DNA from: Ampullaceana balthica
Lineage: Eukaryota; Mollusca; Gastropoda; Lymnaeidae
Assembly: GCA_944989445.1 (NCBI GenBank)
Contig: CALYLW010000560.1
Location: 389,308 to 453,307 of the forward strand
Length of the DNA stretch: 64,000 nt
Direction of reading: 5' to 3'
A program made the translations under genes and the position numbers. Below, piece after piece: positions 10,415-22,017 of the stretch (position 1 is its first letter; each line of letters begins with the position of its first letter). A model generated the notes under the pieces. The model was given only the letters and a program-made list of their open reading frames with translations, was not told where the DNA came from and searched no databases.

Positions 10415-11161
10415 TCACAATATCTCGCAGATGGCCGGGTAGAGATCCGTGCAGCTGAGGTCGTTCACCAGAGAAGACGCTTTTATAATCACGGCGCAGT
10501 CTTCATCGGGTGTGGTCGGGGTCGGCTTCCCTTTACTGAAGATCAACGCCTGCTGCTCCACCGTGCATGCCGCGCCGTCCGACCAGGTGAAGTTTCCCTC
10601 CTCCTGCATGTCATCCAGGCCAATCCACAGCCTGTTGCTCTGAACCTGCGCCTTCTCAAGGGCGGCGACCACCAGCTGTTTCTTCGCCGCCGTCTTCATC
10701 GTCACGAGCATCCCCCCGTGCGCCCTGCACGTCTCCGACGCCATGAGATACCCTGCCGCCTGATGAGAGATGTAAGTACAGGCGGCGTCCGATTCGTTGA
10801 CCTCGAAGCTGAATCCCAGAGTCGAGTTACAGAAGAACCTCCAGGTCGTGAACATGGTCTGGTTCTCCGAGGGCCTGGTCCCGTTCTCCCAGATCCAGCT
10901 GCCCAGGTGACACGACGAGGCTGCGACGTCGAAGATGAAAGACTGGCAAGACGGGGCCAGCCTCAAACATTCCAGCGCGCAAGTGAAAATACCGCCGACA
11001 GTTGTGACCGCTCCCAGGTCCAGCATTCCCAAACTCGAGTCCGTCACGGCGTGAAAGGTCATCGTGTGATTCAGACTGAGGTTCCCGAGACCGAACAGCC
11101 CACCAAACACAAGGGAGTATAACAGAACGACCCCTCGCGGGTGTCCTCGAAAGATGAACAT
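10415..11161 (-). CDS. Secreted PAN-like plus C-type lectin-like domain protein
   Basis: This 248-residue single-exon protein begins with a hydrophobic signal segment (about residues 10-25). Residues 45-111 form a PAN/apple-like region with Cys at 61, 65, 72, 84 and 111. Residues 128-246 form a C-type lectin-like domain with Cys at 128, 145, 222, 237 and 245, the WIGL core at 179-182 and NFTWSDG at 190-196. The calcium/sugar-binding EPN or QPD triplet is missing and WND is replaced by VND, so calcium-dependent sugar binding is doubtful. Seven N-glycosylation sequons support secretion. PAN plus lectin-like proteins are common in molluscs, often linked to immunity or mucus; that role is inference. 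A truncated copy of its 3' end follows at 10140-10306. Confidence 0.85.
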   Translation of the reverse strand: MFIFRGHPRGVVLLYSLVFGGLFGLGNLSLNHTMTFHAVTDSSLGMLDLGAVTTVGGIFTCALECLRLAPSCQSFIFDVAASSCHLGSWIWENGTRPSENQTMFTTWRFFCNSTLGFSFEVNESDAACTYISHQAAGYLMASETCRAHGGMLVTMKTAAKKQLVVAALEKAQVQSNRLWIGLDDMQEEGNFTWSDGAACTVEQQALIFSKGKPTPTTPDEDCAVIIKASSLVNDLSCTDLYPAICEIL

Positions 11162-11169
11162 GTTTCAAC

Positions 11170-13081
11170 GCGCGGATGAACGCATCGATTGTGAAAACAA
11201 CAATTCTGGAAGGTATCCACTGGCGTATTGTGTTTAAATTGAAGACATGCTTATTTTAGAAATGGAATGCAGGAATTAATATACCGGTATATAATGTTCT
11301 AAACCAATAGAAACCGGATTATAACACTTTGTTTTTTTCGTAAATCCTCTGTACTATAAAGTTATTTAGAAAAATATCACAATTTTCCATGCTTTAAAAT
11401 TGTGTCAATTCATTAAATTAGATCAGTGAAACATCGCATCTCACCAAAGACGAGATTTGTCGAGAACTAACAGCTGCACGTGATAGACCACGTAGTAGAC
11501 ATTAAATATTCATTGCTAATCTTACCCCTCTACCCCCGCCCCCTCTCTCAGCGGAACGAGTGGGATTTATTGATCTCAATATTTTTGTCTTCTCTAGTAA
11601 AAATTATAAACACACTGCTGGTTGTTTTACTGTTAAAATAAACGTGATCAGACGCTGTAGTGTTCTTTATTTTGACAAGATATTTATTTTGTTATGCATG
11701 ACTATTACACAGGCAGCCGCCCCTAAAATCGAAAGTAAGCTCTCTTTGAAGGATATTTTTGAGAATAATATTTTTTGCAGAGTTCAGAATAGTGTGAGAA
11801 GAAAAAAAAACGAATGATTCTCAAATTAATCGTCTTGACCCCTTTCAAATCCCAGTGAAGCACGGCTGTTTTTGTGAAAGCCCTCCTGACGTCTGATAAC
11901 AGACTTTGGTCCGTACATTTCCATATCACTTACGTGCGGGGTTGTCTTACGGTCTTATTGTTATCTTATTGGTCAGTGGCGATGTTCACCTTAAGGTTTG
12001 TTGGTCCGTGTGCAAAAAATAAATAATAATAATAATAATAATTTAAAAAAAAACAACTCATGTGCAAAGTTGCACAGCATTCATTTTTTAATTATCTTTT
12101 TTAAAACAAAATTTGCTGTGCGGTAATTCTAAACTTCTGCGCGGTGTCGGTGAGGTATCTGCGCGGCAGTGAAGCCTAAAGGATACATTCATTAGGGGTC
12201 ACTAAACTACTTGAGTGATGAATGTTCTTGTTTAAACTGATGTCACGCGATATGTCTTTATACAAGTTAAAAATTTAAATGTAGAATACTAGATCATCAC
12301 ACGGGGATAGGGGAATTCCGGCTGCCTAGTTCCTGAAATTGAACATTCTCAATTATTATATGTAGATTTTTTTGTTTATGCGTACATATGTCAGTTATGT
12401 ATGATATTTTTTCGTTCAAAGAACGTCCTAGACAGGAATTAAATCGTTATGGTCGGGAAAATACACCAGTTACGTTTAAGAAAACACTGGTACCGACAAC
12501 GTATTTTGTAAAAATCTAATACTGCAATGAATAAGTTGCATGCAGTGTGTGTTGTTTAAAGCGGTTCATCATCGACCAGTCACCTACTTACAGAACTCTT
12601 TGAACCACCCAACAAACTCTCCTCAAGTGCAGATCACGAAAGCGGACTTTTTTTTAATGGCGTCAATTCAATAAAATACTTTAAGTCCTATGCAGTGGTG
12701 TCGCCCACAGAGTTTTGTCTCAAACACGAGAAAGCTGTCAGTCAGGGAAAGTGGGTTATGCATGTGTTTGTGTTGAGTGGAAGTTTTGTATATATATATG
12801 TGTTGAGTACGTGTAATGTATTTATATGTGTTGAGCGCGTGTTATGTATTTACATGTTTTGAGCACGTGTTGTGTATTTATGTGTATTGAATAGATTATA
12901 TAATTTGTATCTTCAAATCCAATGGAAAGACAACACGCTTCTTTAACTTTAAAAAAATTAAAATTAAAAAAAAATTAAAAAATTAAAAAAGTGACGTCAT
13001 CAAATCTTTAATCTTGTGAGATAAAACAGTACAGTGATAAAGTTACACCACAGTGAACACGTACTCCTCTCATGATCCGGA

Positions 13082-13110
<29 letters not shown>
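11170..13110. other. Intergenic, one dispersed repeat, no gene
   Basis: The first few hundred bases should carry the lectin gene promoter, but no clear motif is visible. The repeat at 12070-12175 matches 8270-8420. At 12790-12890 there are loose repeats of ATGTGTTGAGTACGTGT type. The rest is AT-rich with no convincing ORF. Confidence 0.5.
12070..12175. repeat. Dispersed repeat, copy 2
   Basis: Matches the core of the repeat at 8270-8420 (GCGGTAATTCTAAA and the following GCGCGG-rich segment), preceded by an (AAT)n tract at about 12020-12043. Confidence 0.55.
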
Positions 13111-13112
<2 letters not shown>

Positions 13113-13964
13113 ACTATATAATTTGCAATTGTCACGCAAGTTTGTCCTGACGCTACTAATTTTAGAAAGCAGGGAAAACCAAATTACTGCACCAAAGCAT
13201 CAAAAGGTGTGCAAATTAAATATGCGCTGTGAAAAAATATTATATGAAGTCATTGTTTTTGCTCATATTTTAATTTTGGAAAAGGGATCAATGTAAAAAG
13301 AGGATTTGATGATGGTTAATTATAAAAAACAAAAACAAAGGGGGCACCGTAGTCGCCCTGCAACCCCTATTATAAAAATTAAATACTTTGTGTACATTTC
13401 AGAAAGTTTAATATTTCGTATTTATCAAACAAGGACAAGTTAGTTGGGCTTTTGAAAAAGGTTGGCGCCGTAGGCGTCCTAAAAATGTGCATTTTTTAAA
13501 TAAAGTAAATAGATTTTAGCTGAAAACTTCCTTCATTTTTGACGGGTGAACGCTAGTATATATATAAAACTATATAATTTGCAATTGTCACGCAAGTCAG
13601 TCAGTCTGTCCTGACGCTACTAATTTTAGAAAGCAGGGAAAACCAAATTACTGCACCAAAGCATCAAAAGGTGTGCAAATTAAATATGCGCTGTGAAAAA
13701 ATATTATATGAAGTCATTGTTTTCGCTCATATTTTAATTTTGGAAAAGGGATCAATGTTAAAAGAGGATTTGATGATGGTTAATTATAAAATTAAAAGTG
13801 GGCGTTGTAGGCGCCCTGCAACCCCTATTATAAAATACTTTGTGTACATTTCAGAAAGTTTAATATTTCGTATTTATCAAACAAGGACAAAAAAAGTGCA
13901 TTTTTTATAAAATAAATAGATTTCAGCTGAAAACTTCCGTCGCTTTTGACGGGTGTACGCTAGT
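13113..13964. repeat. Two tandem copies of an AT-bounded element
   Basis: Copies at about 13113-13556 and 13568-13964 share ACTATATAATTTGCAATTGT at the start and GACGGGTG(A/T)ACGCTAGTATA at the end. Each lies between (TA)n tracts. Copy 1 has extra sequence (GTTAGTTGGGCTTTTGAAAA region) missing from copy 2, and copy 2 has an extra CAGTCAGT. There are no inverted termini, and the AT-bounded CTAGT end would suit a non-autonomous Helitron-like element, but the class is uncertain. The interior has no supported ORF. Confidence 0.7.
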
Positions 13965-13979
13965 ATATATATATATATA

Positions 13980-15290
13980 ATAATAATAAATTAATGTTTT
14001 CGTTTTGTTTTTGTGTTTTTTTTCTTTCTGTTGATTTTAATCGACTTGTTGACTCTGTTCATTGAAATGTATTAATAACTTATTTACAAATCAATAATGA
14101 CCACCCACAAATTCAAATCACAGCATGACGCCTCTACCTCACTTAACACCTTCAAGTGGACAATGCGTCTGTGACGTAACACAGCACGAACTTCAAACGC
14201 CAAGAGGAGAAACAAAGTGCACGGTCATTGTTGCATGCTAAGAACACCGGTAAGCAATGAGTAACACACGTTTCGTATCTGGTCGCAAAATAAAGTTTGT
14301 TCAGTAGGCGTCCTTTGGTCCTTAAGCAATGTCGATGACCAAAACCAAAGAACCCGTTGAGTGTCGCAACCGTTGAGAAGCGAACGTTTAGTTGACCTCA
14401 TTTTAGTGAGTGGTACTGTTAGGGACTAGGAATGCCTTTACGGATTAACAAAAGTAACGCGAGAAACTTAGCGGACGTTAGCTCTGAGGAGACCTTCTGA
14501 TAGGGTAGGGGAACACCCTATGCCGGTCACATCGATGAACCCCCATCCAGCGACAGTCCTTGGATAATAGACTAATCTGCTGAGCTGCACTTAAAGGCAC
14601 CTCTTCATAAGACAGATATTAAAACATCTCTTTGTAAGATGGAATTAAACGCATTGCTTAGTATGACGAAATTAAAAACACCTTTTAATAAGACAAATTT
14701 AAAGACACCTCTTTGTAAGACACACTTAAACACACATTAAGTATAGAAACAAAACAACATGTTAAAGGGAAGGCACAGATGATCACAACACACTATTTGC
14801 TTAACAGAATTCGATTTGAATTCACGCACGAAACCTATTTCTATGTTCTTTATTCATATGTGACGTAAACGCAAGTTTATAAACACTGCATGGACACGAC
14901 TCGTTCTCTATCCGTTGTCTTGTCTGCAGCTCCATACCTATAGCTGTGTGACCGCTTGACTCAAAGATCGTTTTAAATATTTCCATTAGACCGATCTTTT
15001 GTTCTTTCTCAAAGTGCGCTGCCCAGCGTAGGAGAAACGGAAACTTTTGTGGAACGCCACTAAACCCCAAACCACGAATCTAACGGCTCAACGGTTCGAC
15101 CAGTCCTTGAGATATACGATATTTACAGCCCGGAACATTGGCCGATGGTCCATACAGTGGAAGCGAAAGTATCCATTAGGAAATGAGCGGCGTTTAAAGT
15201 TAAAATTGTACATTTTAACCAGCGATATTTTCTTACTTTTTACTAAGTGGGCAATTGTGGGTCTTTAAAGTCTAACAACCGTTCGCAGTC
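13980..15290. other. Intergenic with degenerate repeats, no gene
   Basis: At 14585-14740 about four loose repeats of the CACCTCTTTGTAAGACA type occur. Small ORFs on either strand show no domain. No RNA gene was recognised. Confidence 0.5.
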
Positions 15291-15296
15291 TCCGTC

Positions 15297-16730
15297 TCAG
15301 CTACAGTTAATTTGTGGGTACGATTCAACTCTAAGATGGCTCAGCTACAGTTAATTTGTTGGTACGATTCAACTCTAAGATGGCTCAGCTACAGTTAATT
15401 TGTGGGTACGATTCAACTCTAAGATGGCACAGCTACAGTTAATTTGTGTGTACGATTCAACTCTAAGATGGCTCAGCTATAATACAATTAATTTGTGTGT
15501 ACTATTCAACCTAAGACGGCTCAGCTATAATACAATTAATTTGTGTGTACTATTCAACCTAAGACGGCTCAGCTATAATACAATTAATTTGTGTGTACTA
15601 TTCAACCTAAGACGGCTCAGCTATAATACAATTAATTTGTGTGTACTATTCAACCTAAGACGGCTCAGCTATAATACAATTAATTTGTGTGTACTATTCA
15701 ACCTAAGACGGCTCAGCTATAATACAATTAATTTGTGTGTACTATTCAACCTAAGACGGCTCAGCTATAATACAATTAATTTGTGTGTACTATTCAACCT
15801 AAGACGGCTCAGCTATAATACAATTAATTTGTGTGTACTATTCAACCTAAGACGGCTCAGCTATAATACAATTAATTTGTGTGTACTATTCAACCTAAGA
15901 CGGCTCAGCTATAATACAATTAATTTGTGTGTACTATTCAACCTAAGACGGCTCAGCTATAATACAATTAATTTGTGTGTACTATTCAACCTAAGACGGC
16001 TCAGCTATAATACAATTAATTTGTGTGTACTATTCAACCTAAGACGGCTCAGCTATAATACAATTAATTTGTGTGTACTATTCAACCTAAGACGGCTCAG
16101 CTATAATACAATTAATTTGTGTGTACTATTCAACCTAAGGCGGCTCAGCTATAATACAATTAATTTGTGTGTACTATTCAACCTAAGACGGCTCAGGTAT
16201 AATACAATTAATTTGTGTGTACAATTCAACTCTAAGACGGCTCAGCTATAATACAATTAATGTGTGTGTACTATTCAACCTAAGGCGGCTCAGCTATAAT
16301 ACAATTAATTTGTGTGTACTATTCAATCTAAGACGGCTCAGCTATAATACAATTTATTTGTGTGTACTATTCAACCTAAGACGGCTCAGCTATAATACAA
16401 TTAATTTGTGTGTACTATTCAACCTAAGACGGCTCAGCTATAATACAATTAATTTGTGTGTACTATTCAACCTAAGACGGCTCAGCTATAATACAATTAA
16501 TTTGTGTGTACTATTCAACCTAAGACGGCTCAGCTATAATAAAATTAATTTGTGTGTACTATTCAACCTAAGACGGCTCAGCTATAATACAATTAATTTG
16601 TGTGTACTATTCAACCTAGGACGGCTCAGCTATAATACAATTAATTTGTGTGTACTATTCAACCTAAGACGGCTCAGCTATAATACAATTAATTTGTGTG
16701 TACGATTCAACTCTAAGATGGCACCGCTTT
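15297..16730. repeat. Minisatellite, mainly 48 bp unit, about 29 copies
   Basis: The core unit is GGCTCAGCTATAATACAATT followed by AATTTGTGTGTACTATTCAACCTAAGAC. The outer copies are an older form with CAGTTAATTTGTGGGTACGA and CTCTAAGATGG. Because 48 is divisible by three, long repetitive ORFs (15400-16251 and 16217-16756) read through on the plus strand. I treat these as by-products because they show no codon-level variation pattern and consist of one peptide repeated. Confidence 0.97.
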
Positions 16731-17180
16731 CAGAAACAAAAACAACGTGGACTTAGACGGCTATTAATTATATACCACTGACCATAATTGGTCAATTCCG
16801 AGATACTATTTTTTATTGACTGGCTCCTTTGGTCCCTCCTTGACCCAAATAGACATTTTCAGGTAATTTGCGGTTGTAGAGGCCAACCGCGTGTTAAATA
16901 ACAAATAAGTTTTCATTTAGCGTTAGACATATTGTTTATAAAAAAAAACAACACACAACTAAATCATATGCCTTTCTTTGCAGTAATGCGTCATGTTTCA
17001 GATGCTTGTCACACAAACTGGAGTTAACGTGTTTACTGAGTTAGACTAACACTTGCCCGAAACACATACAAAAGCTTGCAATAAGTAGAGGATCTATTTT
17101 ATTATATCCATTGATATGGCCCGTGCTGTTTAAAGACAAAGTCAGCCATCAAACATAAAAAAACAATAGTTTGTTTTAAT

Positions 17181-18245
17181 TTGAGCGAGGCTGATGTCCA
17201 ATTTAAGGGTTTCAACAGCTCCAAAGTTACCGGCCTTATCGGCGATGACGTCGTCGGGCTGTTCAACCTGGCCTTGATCGTATTCATCCCCGTCCTGGCC
17301 GTGCCCGGCATCGTCTTCAACATCATCAACATCATCGTGTTCATCAGACTCGGCCTCACCGACACCATCAACATCTCGCTGCTGGGCATCGCCATGGCAG
17401 ACATCGGCATCCTCCTGACCATGATCGTGTACAGCGTCATATTCAATCCCCTTACGATGGCCGCCGCGCCTTCCACGGACCTCCTGCACGCCGTCAACTA
17501 CATCTGCCTTGACGTGCCCTACAACATGCTCAGCCGGGTGTCTGGACTTCTAACGGGCTACATCAGCCTCGAGAGGTGCTTCTGCGTTGTTTGCCCTCTG
17601 CGCGTCAAGTCTCTGGTGACGAGACGCAGGACCTCCCTCGTGGTCTTGGGCGCCTACGCCTTGATGTTCGCCAGCGCTATCCCGTCGATCGTGGCTAATC
17701 GGATCGGAATGAGGTTCAGCCAGGCCTATAACTCATCTGTGGTGGGGCTGATATCGGTGGCCAATAAGGATGACCTTGAAAACCGTCTCCATCAGCTCAA
17801 ACGCCACGGCCCAGACGGCGTCCTTCGTCGTCGTCACGGTGTCCACCGCCTTCTTGACGCGGTCACTGCACACTCACGTCAAGTGGAGGGGCTCCGCGTC
17901 CGGCCGGGCATCGACCAAGTCCTCCAGCCGTGACAAGAGGCTGGTCAAGATGGTCGTGCTGATATCCCCAGTGTTCATCCTCTGCTCGCTGCCGACCGTG
18001 CTGGTGTATACGTCCTCATGATGTTCTTCACGGAGTTCAACCTCAAGGGCAGGGAGAGGAACGTCTACGTGGTGGCTGTCCGCGTGTTCCTGGTCCTGCA
18101 GTCCATCAACGCAACGGTGAACATCTTCATCTACCTGGCCATGAGCTCCAAGTTTAAACAAAACTTCTGTACATTATTTGGGGTTGTCACACATGCGTTG
18201 TCTAGCAGGAACTATGCGGCGTGGAATGCGTCGTCGAAAAAGTGA
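17181..18245 (+). pseudogene. Chemosensory-type GPCR 2, broken copy
   Basis: It is a full-length relative of the neighbouring receptors: TM1 with NIINIIVF, TM2 with MADIG, ERC in place of ERF after TM3, CSLP in TM6 and NIFIY in TM7. It carries three defects. No ATG precedes the receptor frame, which is open from 17115 but first meets Met inside the transmembrane region. A one-base frameshift lies near 17784, just before TM5. A second shift occurs at the TATA of 18007-18010 in late TM6, where an apparent two-base duplication restores the original frame. The two shifts together are in phase, so TM7 and the tail still read. An upstream coding exon could supply a start but would not cure the shifts; assembly error is an alternative. 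Confidence 0.85.
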
Positions 18246-18269
18246 CCGTGTCGGTTTTTGATAAAAGTT

Positions 18270-18740
18270 CGTACGACAAATGGTCTTAAGACAGACCACC
18301 TCAACTTGTACAGATACGCAGATGGAAGTAAACTGAGGATGTATAAAAACAACTATTTGTCATTAGATGGTCTTAAGACAGACCACCTCAACTTGTACAT
18401 ATACTCAGATGGAAGTAAACTGAGGATGTATAGAAACATAGAGAAACATATATTTGTCATTAACTGGTCTTAAGACAGACCACCTCAACTTGTACAGATA
18501 CACATATGGAAGTAAACTGAGGATTATAGAAACATAAAGAAACATATATTTGCAATTAAATGGTCTTAAGACGGGCCACCTCAACTTGTACAGATACACA
18601 GATGGAAGTACACTGAGGATGTATAGAAACATAGAGAAACATATATTTGTCATTAAATGGTCTTAAGACAGACCACCTCAACTTGTACAGATACACATAT
18701 GGAAGTAAACTGAGGATGTATAGAAACATAGAGATGTTCC
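18270..18740. repeat. Tandem repeat, 88-98 bp unit, about 5 copies
   Basis: Units begin ATGGTCTTAAGACAGACCAC and continue CTCAACTTGTACAGATAC, AGATGGAAGTAAACTGAGGA and TGTATAGAAACATAGAGAAA. TGGTCTTAAGACAGACCA is an imperfect palindrome centred on CTTAAG. The array starts about 25 bp after the receptor pseudogene's stop, in what would be its 3' UTR. Confidence 0.92.
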
Positions 18741-18799
18741 GAGATGTCACAATGTGTGCATATGAGAAGAAAATAAAGTGTCAGTAATAACAAACATTT

Positions 18800-19345
18800 A
18801 TTTTTTTTAGTTCAGTTTTATTCAGAAATGTAGAAAGAAAACTAAAAAAGACACAACAAACATACAAACATTTCTGACTAGTTCATGCGTTGAAACCTTA
18901 ACAAAGGTTGGATTTGTGAACAAAAAAATCAAACATATATTTTGAAAAATGCAGACAGAGGAACGTAATGTTATAGTTTGTCATAGTTGAATCGATGGAC
19001 AGACAGAGAGACCGACACACAGAAAGAAAGACAGACAGGCAGGCAGATAAACCGACAGGTAATTAGACAGACAAATAGACGTTGGGTAAACTTCGGACAC
19101 AACAATTGTGTGTTTTTGAAAAGTGCTCGCTAAATCCAAACGCTAATTCCCTACTCAAATGATCACCGGTTCAAAGTATCGTCTTCACGGGCGCATGAAT
19201 AAAACCTCAACATTCAATGGTGCCAAAATGTTCAGCTTATTGATCGTGGACCCTTTGAGACAAGGAAGAAACTTGGTGGCAAACGATTACCCAGTTTTGA
19301 ACAGTTACTGAAGAACCACAAGATTTATTTGAACAAAACGAAACC
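18800..19345. other. Intergenic, no gene seen
   Basis: AT-rich, with a GACAGACAGA-type microsatellite at about 19000-19060. No supported ORF. Confidence 0.5.
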
Positions 19346-19349
19346 TCAA

Positions 19350-19491
19350 AAGGTTGGTCCACACCTCTCAAATGCTCGCGAGCATTTGCCCAAGCATCAC
19401 ACGAAGCACCATTTTTTGGCGTATTTTATAGTGCGTTCGTGTGATGTTTGATCAAATGCTCGCAATCATTTGAGAGGTGTGGACCAACCTT
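19350..19491. mobile_element. Fold-back MITE, 142 bp
   Basis: The left arm AAGGTTGGTCCACACCTCTC continuing AAATG is repeated exactly inverted at the right end, and the inversion continues with a few mismatches for about 60 bp per arm (GCGAGCATTT and CATCACACGAA on both sides). Almost the whole element is therefore one hairpin with a short AT-rich loop. No coding capacity. Confidence 0.85.
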
Positions 19492-19779
19492 AAGACACCT
19501 TGCCACCATCGAAAGGAAAGCTTGCAATTGGAATGGAAACGTGTTTGTTAAAAAATCGTATTTTCAACAAACAATAAAAAAGTTTTAAAAAAAATATATA
19601 TAGAATAAAAATATTTAAAGATCAAACAAATAAAGAAGTCAACAACGTGGCCAAAAAATAACAACAATGAAATAGAATTCAAAAGCGGGAAGACATAAAT
19701 ATTATAATGTACCAAACTGGATACATCTCAAACACTGATTAGGTTCTAGCCATTCTTAAAAAAAACTTCCATAAAATAT

Positions 19780-19935
19780 ATATCAAAACATCCATGTCAT
19801 TTAATATGTATCCAAACATCTATATGTCATTTAAAAACCAGCCAAACATCTAATTGTCATTAAATAGCAAGTTAAAAATATATTTTTCAATAGCCAGCCA
19901 AACTTCTATTTGTCATTTTATAGCCAGCCAAACAT
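19780..19935. repeat. Degenerate 30 bp repeat, duplication copy 1
   Basis: Four or five diverged units of CCAAACATCTATATGTCATT type. The same unit occurs as a homogeneous array at 27951-28244 in the other copy of the segmental duplication. Confidence 0.75.
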
Positions 19936-19974
19936 CTTCTTAAAGAGATATGAATGCCAAAACACTCTTATCTA

Positions 19975-20500
19975 TAGAACAGATCACTCTAACATAGATC
20001 TTATCCTTTTAACACAGAGCTTATCACTCTAACATAAAACAGATCCATGTAACATAGAACATATCACTCTAACATGGAAAATATCACTTTAACATAGAAC
20101 AAATCATTCTAACATGAACACATCACTCTAACATAGAACATATCACTCTAACATAGAACATACCACTCTTACATAGAACATATAACTGACATAGAAAATA
20201 TTACTCTAACATAGAACATATCACTTTAACATAGAACATATCACTCTAACATAGAACAAATCACTCTAACATGAACACATCACTCTAACATAGAGCATAT
20301 CACTCTAACATAGAACATACCACTCTTACATAGAACATATAACTGACATAGAAAATATTACTCTAACAGAACAAATCACTCTGACATAGAATACATCACT
20401 CTAACAAAGAACAGATTGCTCTACCATAGAACATATCACTCTAACAATAAACATATCAATCTAACATAGAACAGATCACTCTAACATAACACATGATAAC
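19975..20500. repeat. Minisatellite, about 19-20 bp unit, about 26 copies
   Basis: Units of ACATAGAACATATCACTCTA with many single-base variants. A longer block (AACATAGAACATACCACTCT through TATTACTCTAAC) occurs twice, at about 20150 and 20320. Only about four units remain at the matching place in the other duplicate (28345-28425). Confidence 0.92.
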
Positions 20501-20685
20501 CACTTAAACATAAAGCCGAGTTGTTTGTAACGCCACAATCTGGTATCTATCAATGCGTGTTAATTATTTCAAAACCTTCACATAATTAGTGTAACTTTTT
20601 AATTACCTCACCTTATATAAAAAAAAACATCTATGCCTTTTCTCATGTGTTAAAAATCTAGCACATTTTTTGGTGTATTTTGTAT

Positions 20686-20873
20686 TTGGTCTAAGTGGTA
20701 GCGCACTGGAGTATCGATCCGAGGCAGATCCCGAGTCGCGGGTTCGAGCCCAGGTACTGGCAAGGTCCTTGGGGCATTGTGCTGGCCACACATTCCCCTG
20801 CTCGTTAGTGGTGGCTAAAACTTGTGAACGCTACATGACTTGACCCATAGTCCGTCATGGACTGGAAAGGGGG
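20686..20873 (+). mobile_element. tRNA-derived SINE, copy 2
   Basis: The A box TCTAAGTGGTAGCGCACTGG and B box GGGTTCGAGCCC (20740-20751) form a tRNA-like head. The body (GGGGCATTGTGCTGGCCACA, AACTTGTGAACGCT, TGACCCATAGTCCGTCATGG) matches the SINE at 1586. The matching place in the other duplicate (around 28630) lacks the SINE, so it inserted after the segmental duplication. It is not a functional tRNA gene. Confidence 0.85.
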
Positions 20874-20879
20874 TCATTT

Positions 20880-22017
20880 TTTCATTTTTTATTTTGAAAC
20901 AAAACTTCATCTGCCAACGTTTTAGCACAATTTTCTGAATATAAATGATTTCTCGGCGTTTCTCTTTTCAATAACATTCTAACGCCATCTCCTATGCATC
21001 TAAATTAAATCTTAGGTTAAGTTCAGATAACTACTTTTAGCAAAAATTCCTTTACATAGATGGCATGTCTGCGTTGGTCGGCGTGTCTGCATTTTAACGC
21101 ACATGAGTGCCGACGTGTTCTGTAGGAGAAATACAGCCTTTCCAAGGAAACGCCATTGGCGTTGGTCTGTGTGTCTACACTTTAACGCACGCGAGTGCCG
21201 TCATGTTCTGTATGTGAAATACAGCCTTTCCAAGGAAACGCCATCGGCATCCCCTCTGTCCTTCGCCAAATGAATCGCAAAACTTGGCGCGAATCAGCAA
21301 AGTTTTCAGAAATTCTGACCAGTGACACTAGACACCGATGTCTCCCCGCCTCACCCACACAGCTCATTGTCTACTTAATACAGGAGGAAATAGTTCTAGT
21401 CTATTATGCCGTTTTAAAAATTTAATTTTTTTGTTTGTTTTTTGTTTTCTAGTTTTTGTTTTTTTTTAAAAAATTTTTAAATAAACGAACCAAATTATTT
21501 TTGACATAAATTTAATTTCAACGAAACGTCCCAGCGTGATGTAATTTAAAGTATTTATATCAATTGCACTGAGCCATCATCTTAATTTCTAGTGATATTA
21601 TGTTTATCTTCAATAGATCTAAATTTGCGAACTGAATTAATTAGGTTTACAGTTTCAAGTAAAATAACAGCAGCTGTCGAGGAGAAATGTCTAGTTAATA
21701 CTTGCGGCGGTTTTGAAGGACCCTGGCGGAAATGAGTTAAATGGTAGATGATTTAAGTAGCATCTATTTTGCGGACTGCGTTGTTCTTGCCATAAATAGC
21801 CTTCTTAATTCCACGAAAGGGAAAGTTGACATCGATTTCCAGCCATTACCTAATTCCCTTCATCATATTTGAATATCATAAACAACATTGTTTGTAATGT
21901 AAGAAATAAAACTTAAGTGGCTTCAAAACAAAGTGATGGGAGAGTCAGTTTCTTGATCGTGGGACAAGAGTTCACATTTAAAGACTTCAAAACATATTGT
22001 TTATTGTTTTTTTTAAG
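20880..22017. promoter_or_regulatory. Upstream region of receptor 3, duplicated at receptor 4
   Basis: This stretch aligns with about 29110-30540 with many substitutions and indels. TTTAAAGACTTCAAAACA is kept in both. A T-rich tract ending TTTTAAG directly precedes the ATG, resembling a 3' splice acceptor, so a noncoding 5' exon may lie upstream. No core promoter is resolved. Confidence 0.45.
21066..21255. repeat. Local tandem duplication, about 93 bp unit, 2 copies
   Basis: GTCTGCATTTTAACGCACAT...ACAGCCTTTCCAAGGAAACG and its second copy GTCTACACTTTAACGCACGC...ACAGCCTTTCCAAGGAAACG follow each other. The other duplicate has one copy at about 29640-29712. Confidence 0.8.

Noticed and set aside
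15400..16756. Repeat-protein ORFs of 283 and 179 codons
   Set aside because: Translation of a 48 bp minisatellite; the outer units shift frame and no gene structure surrounds them.
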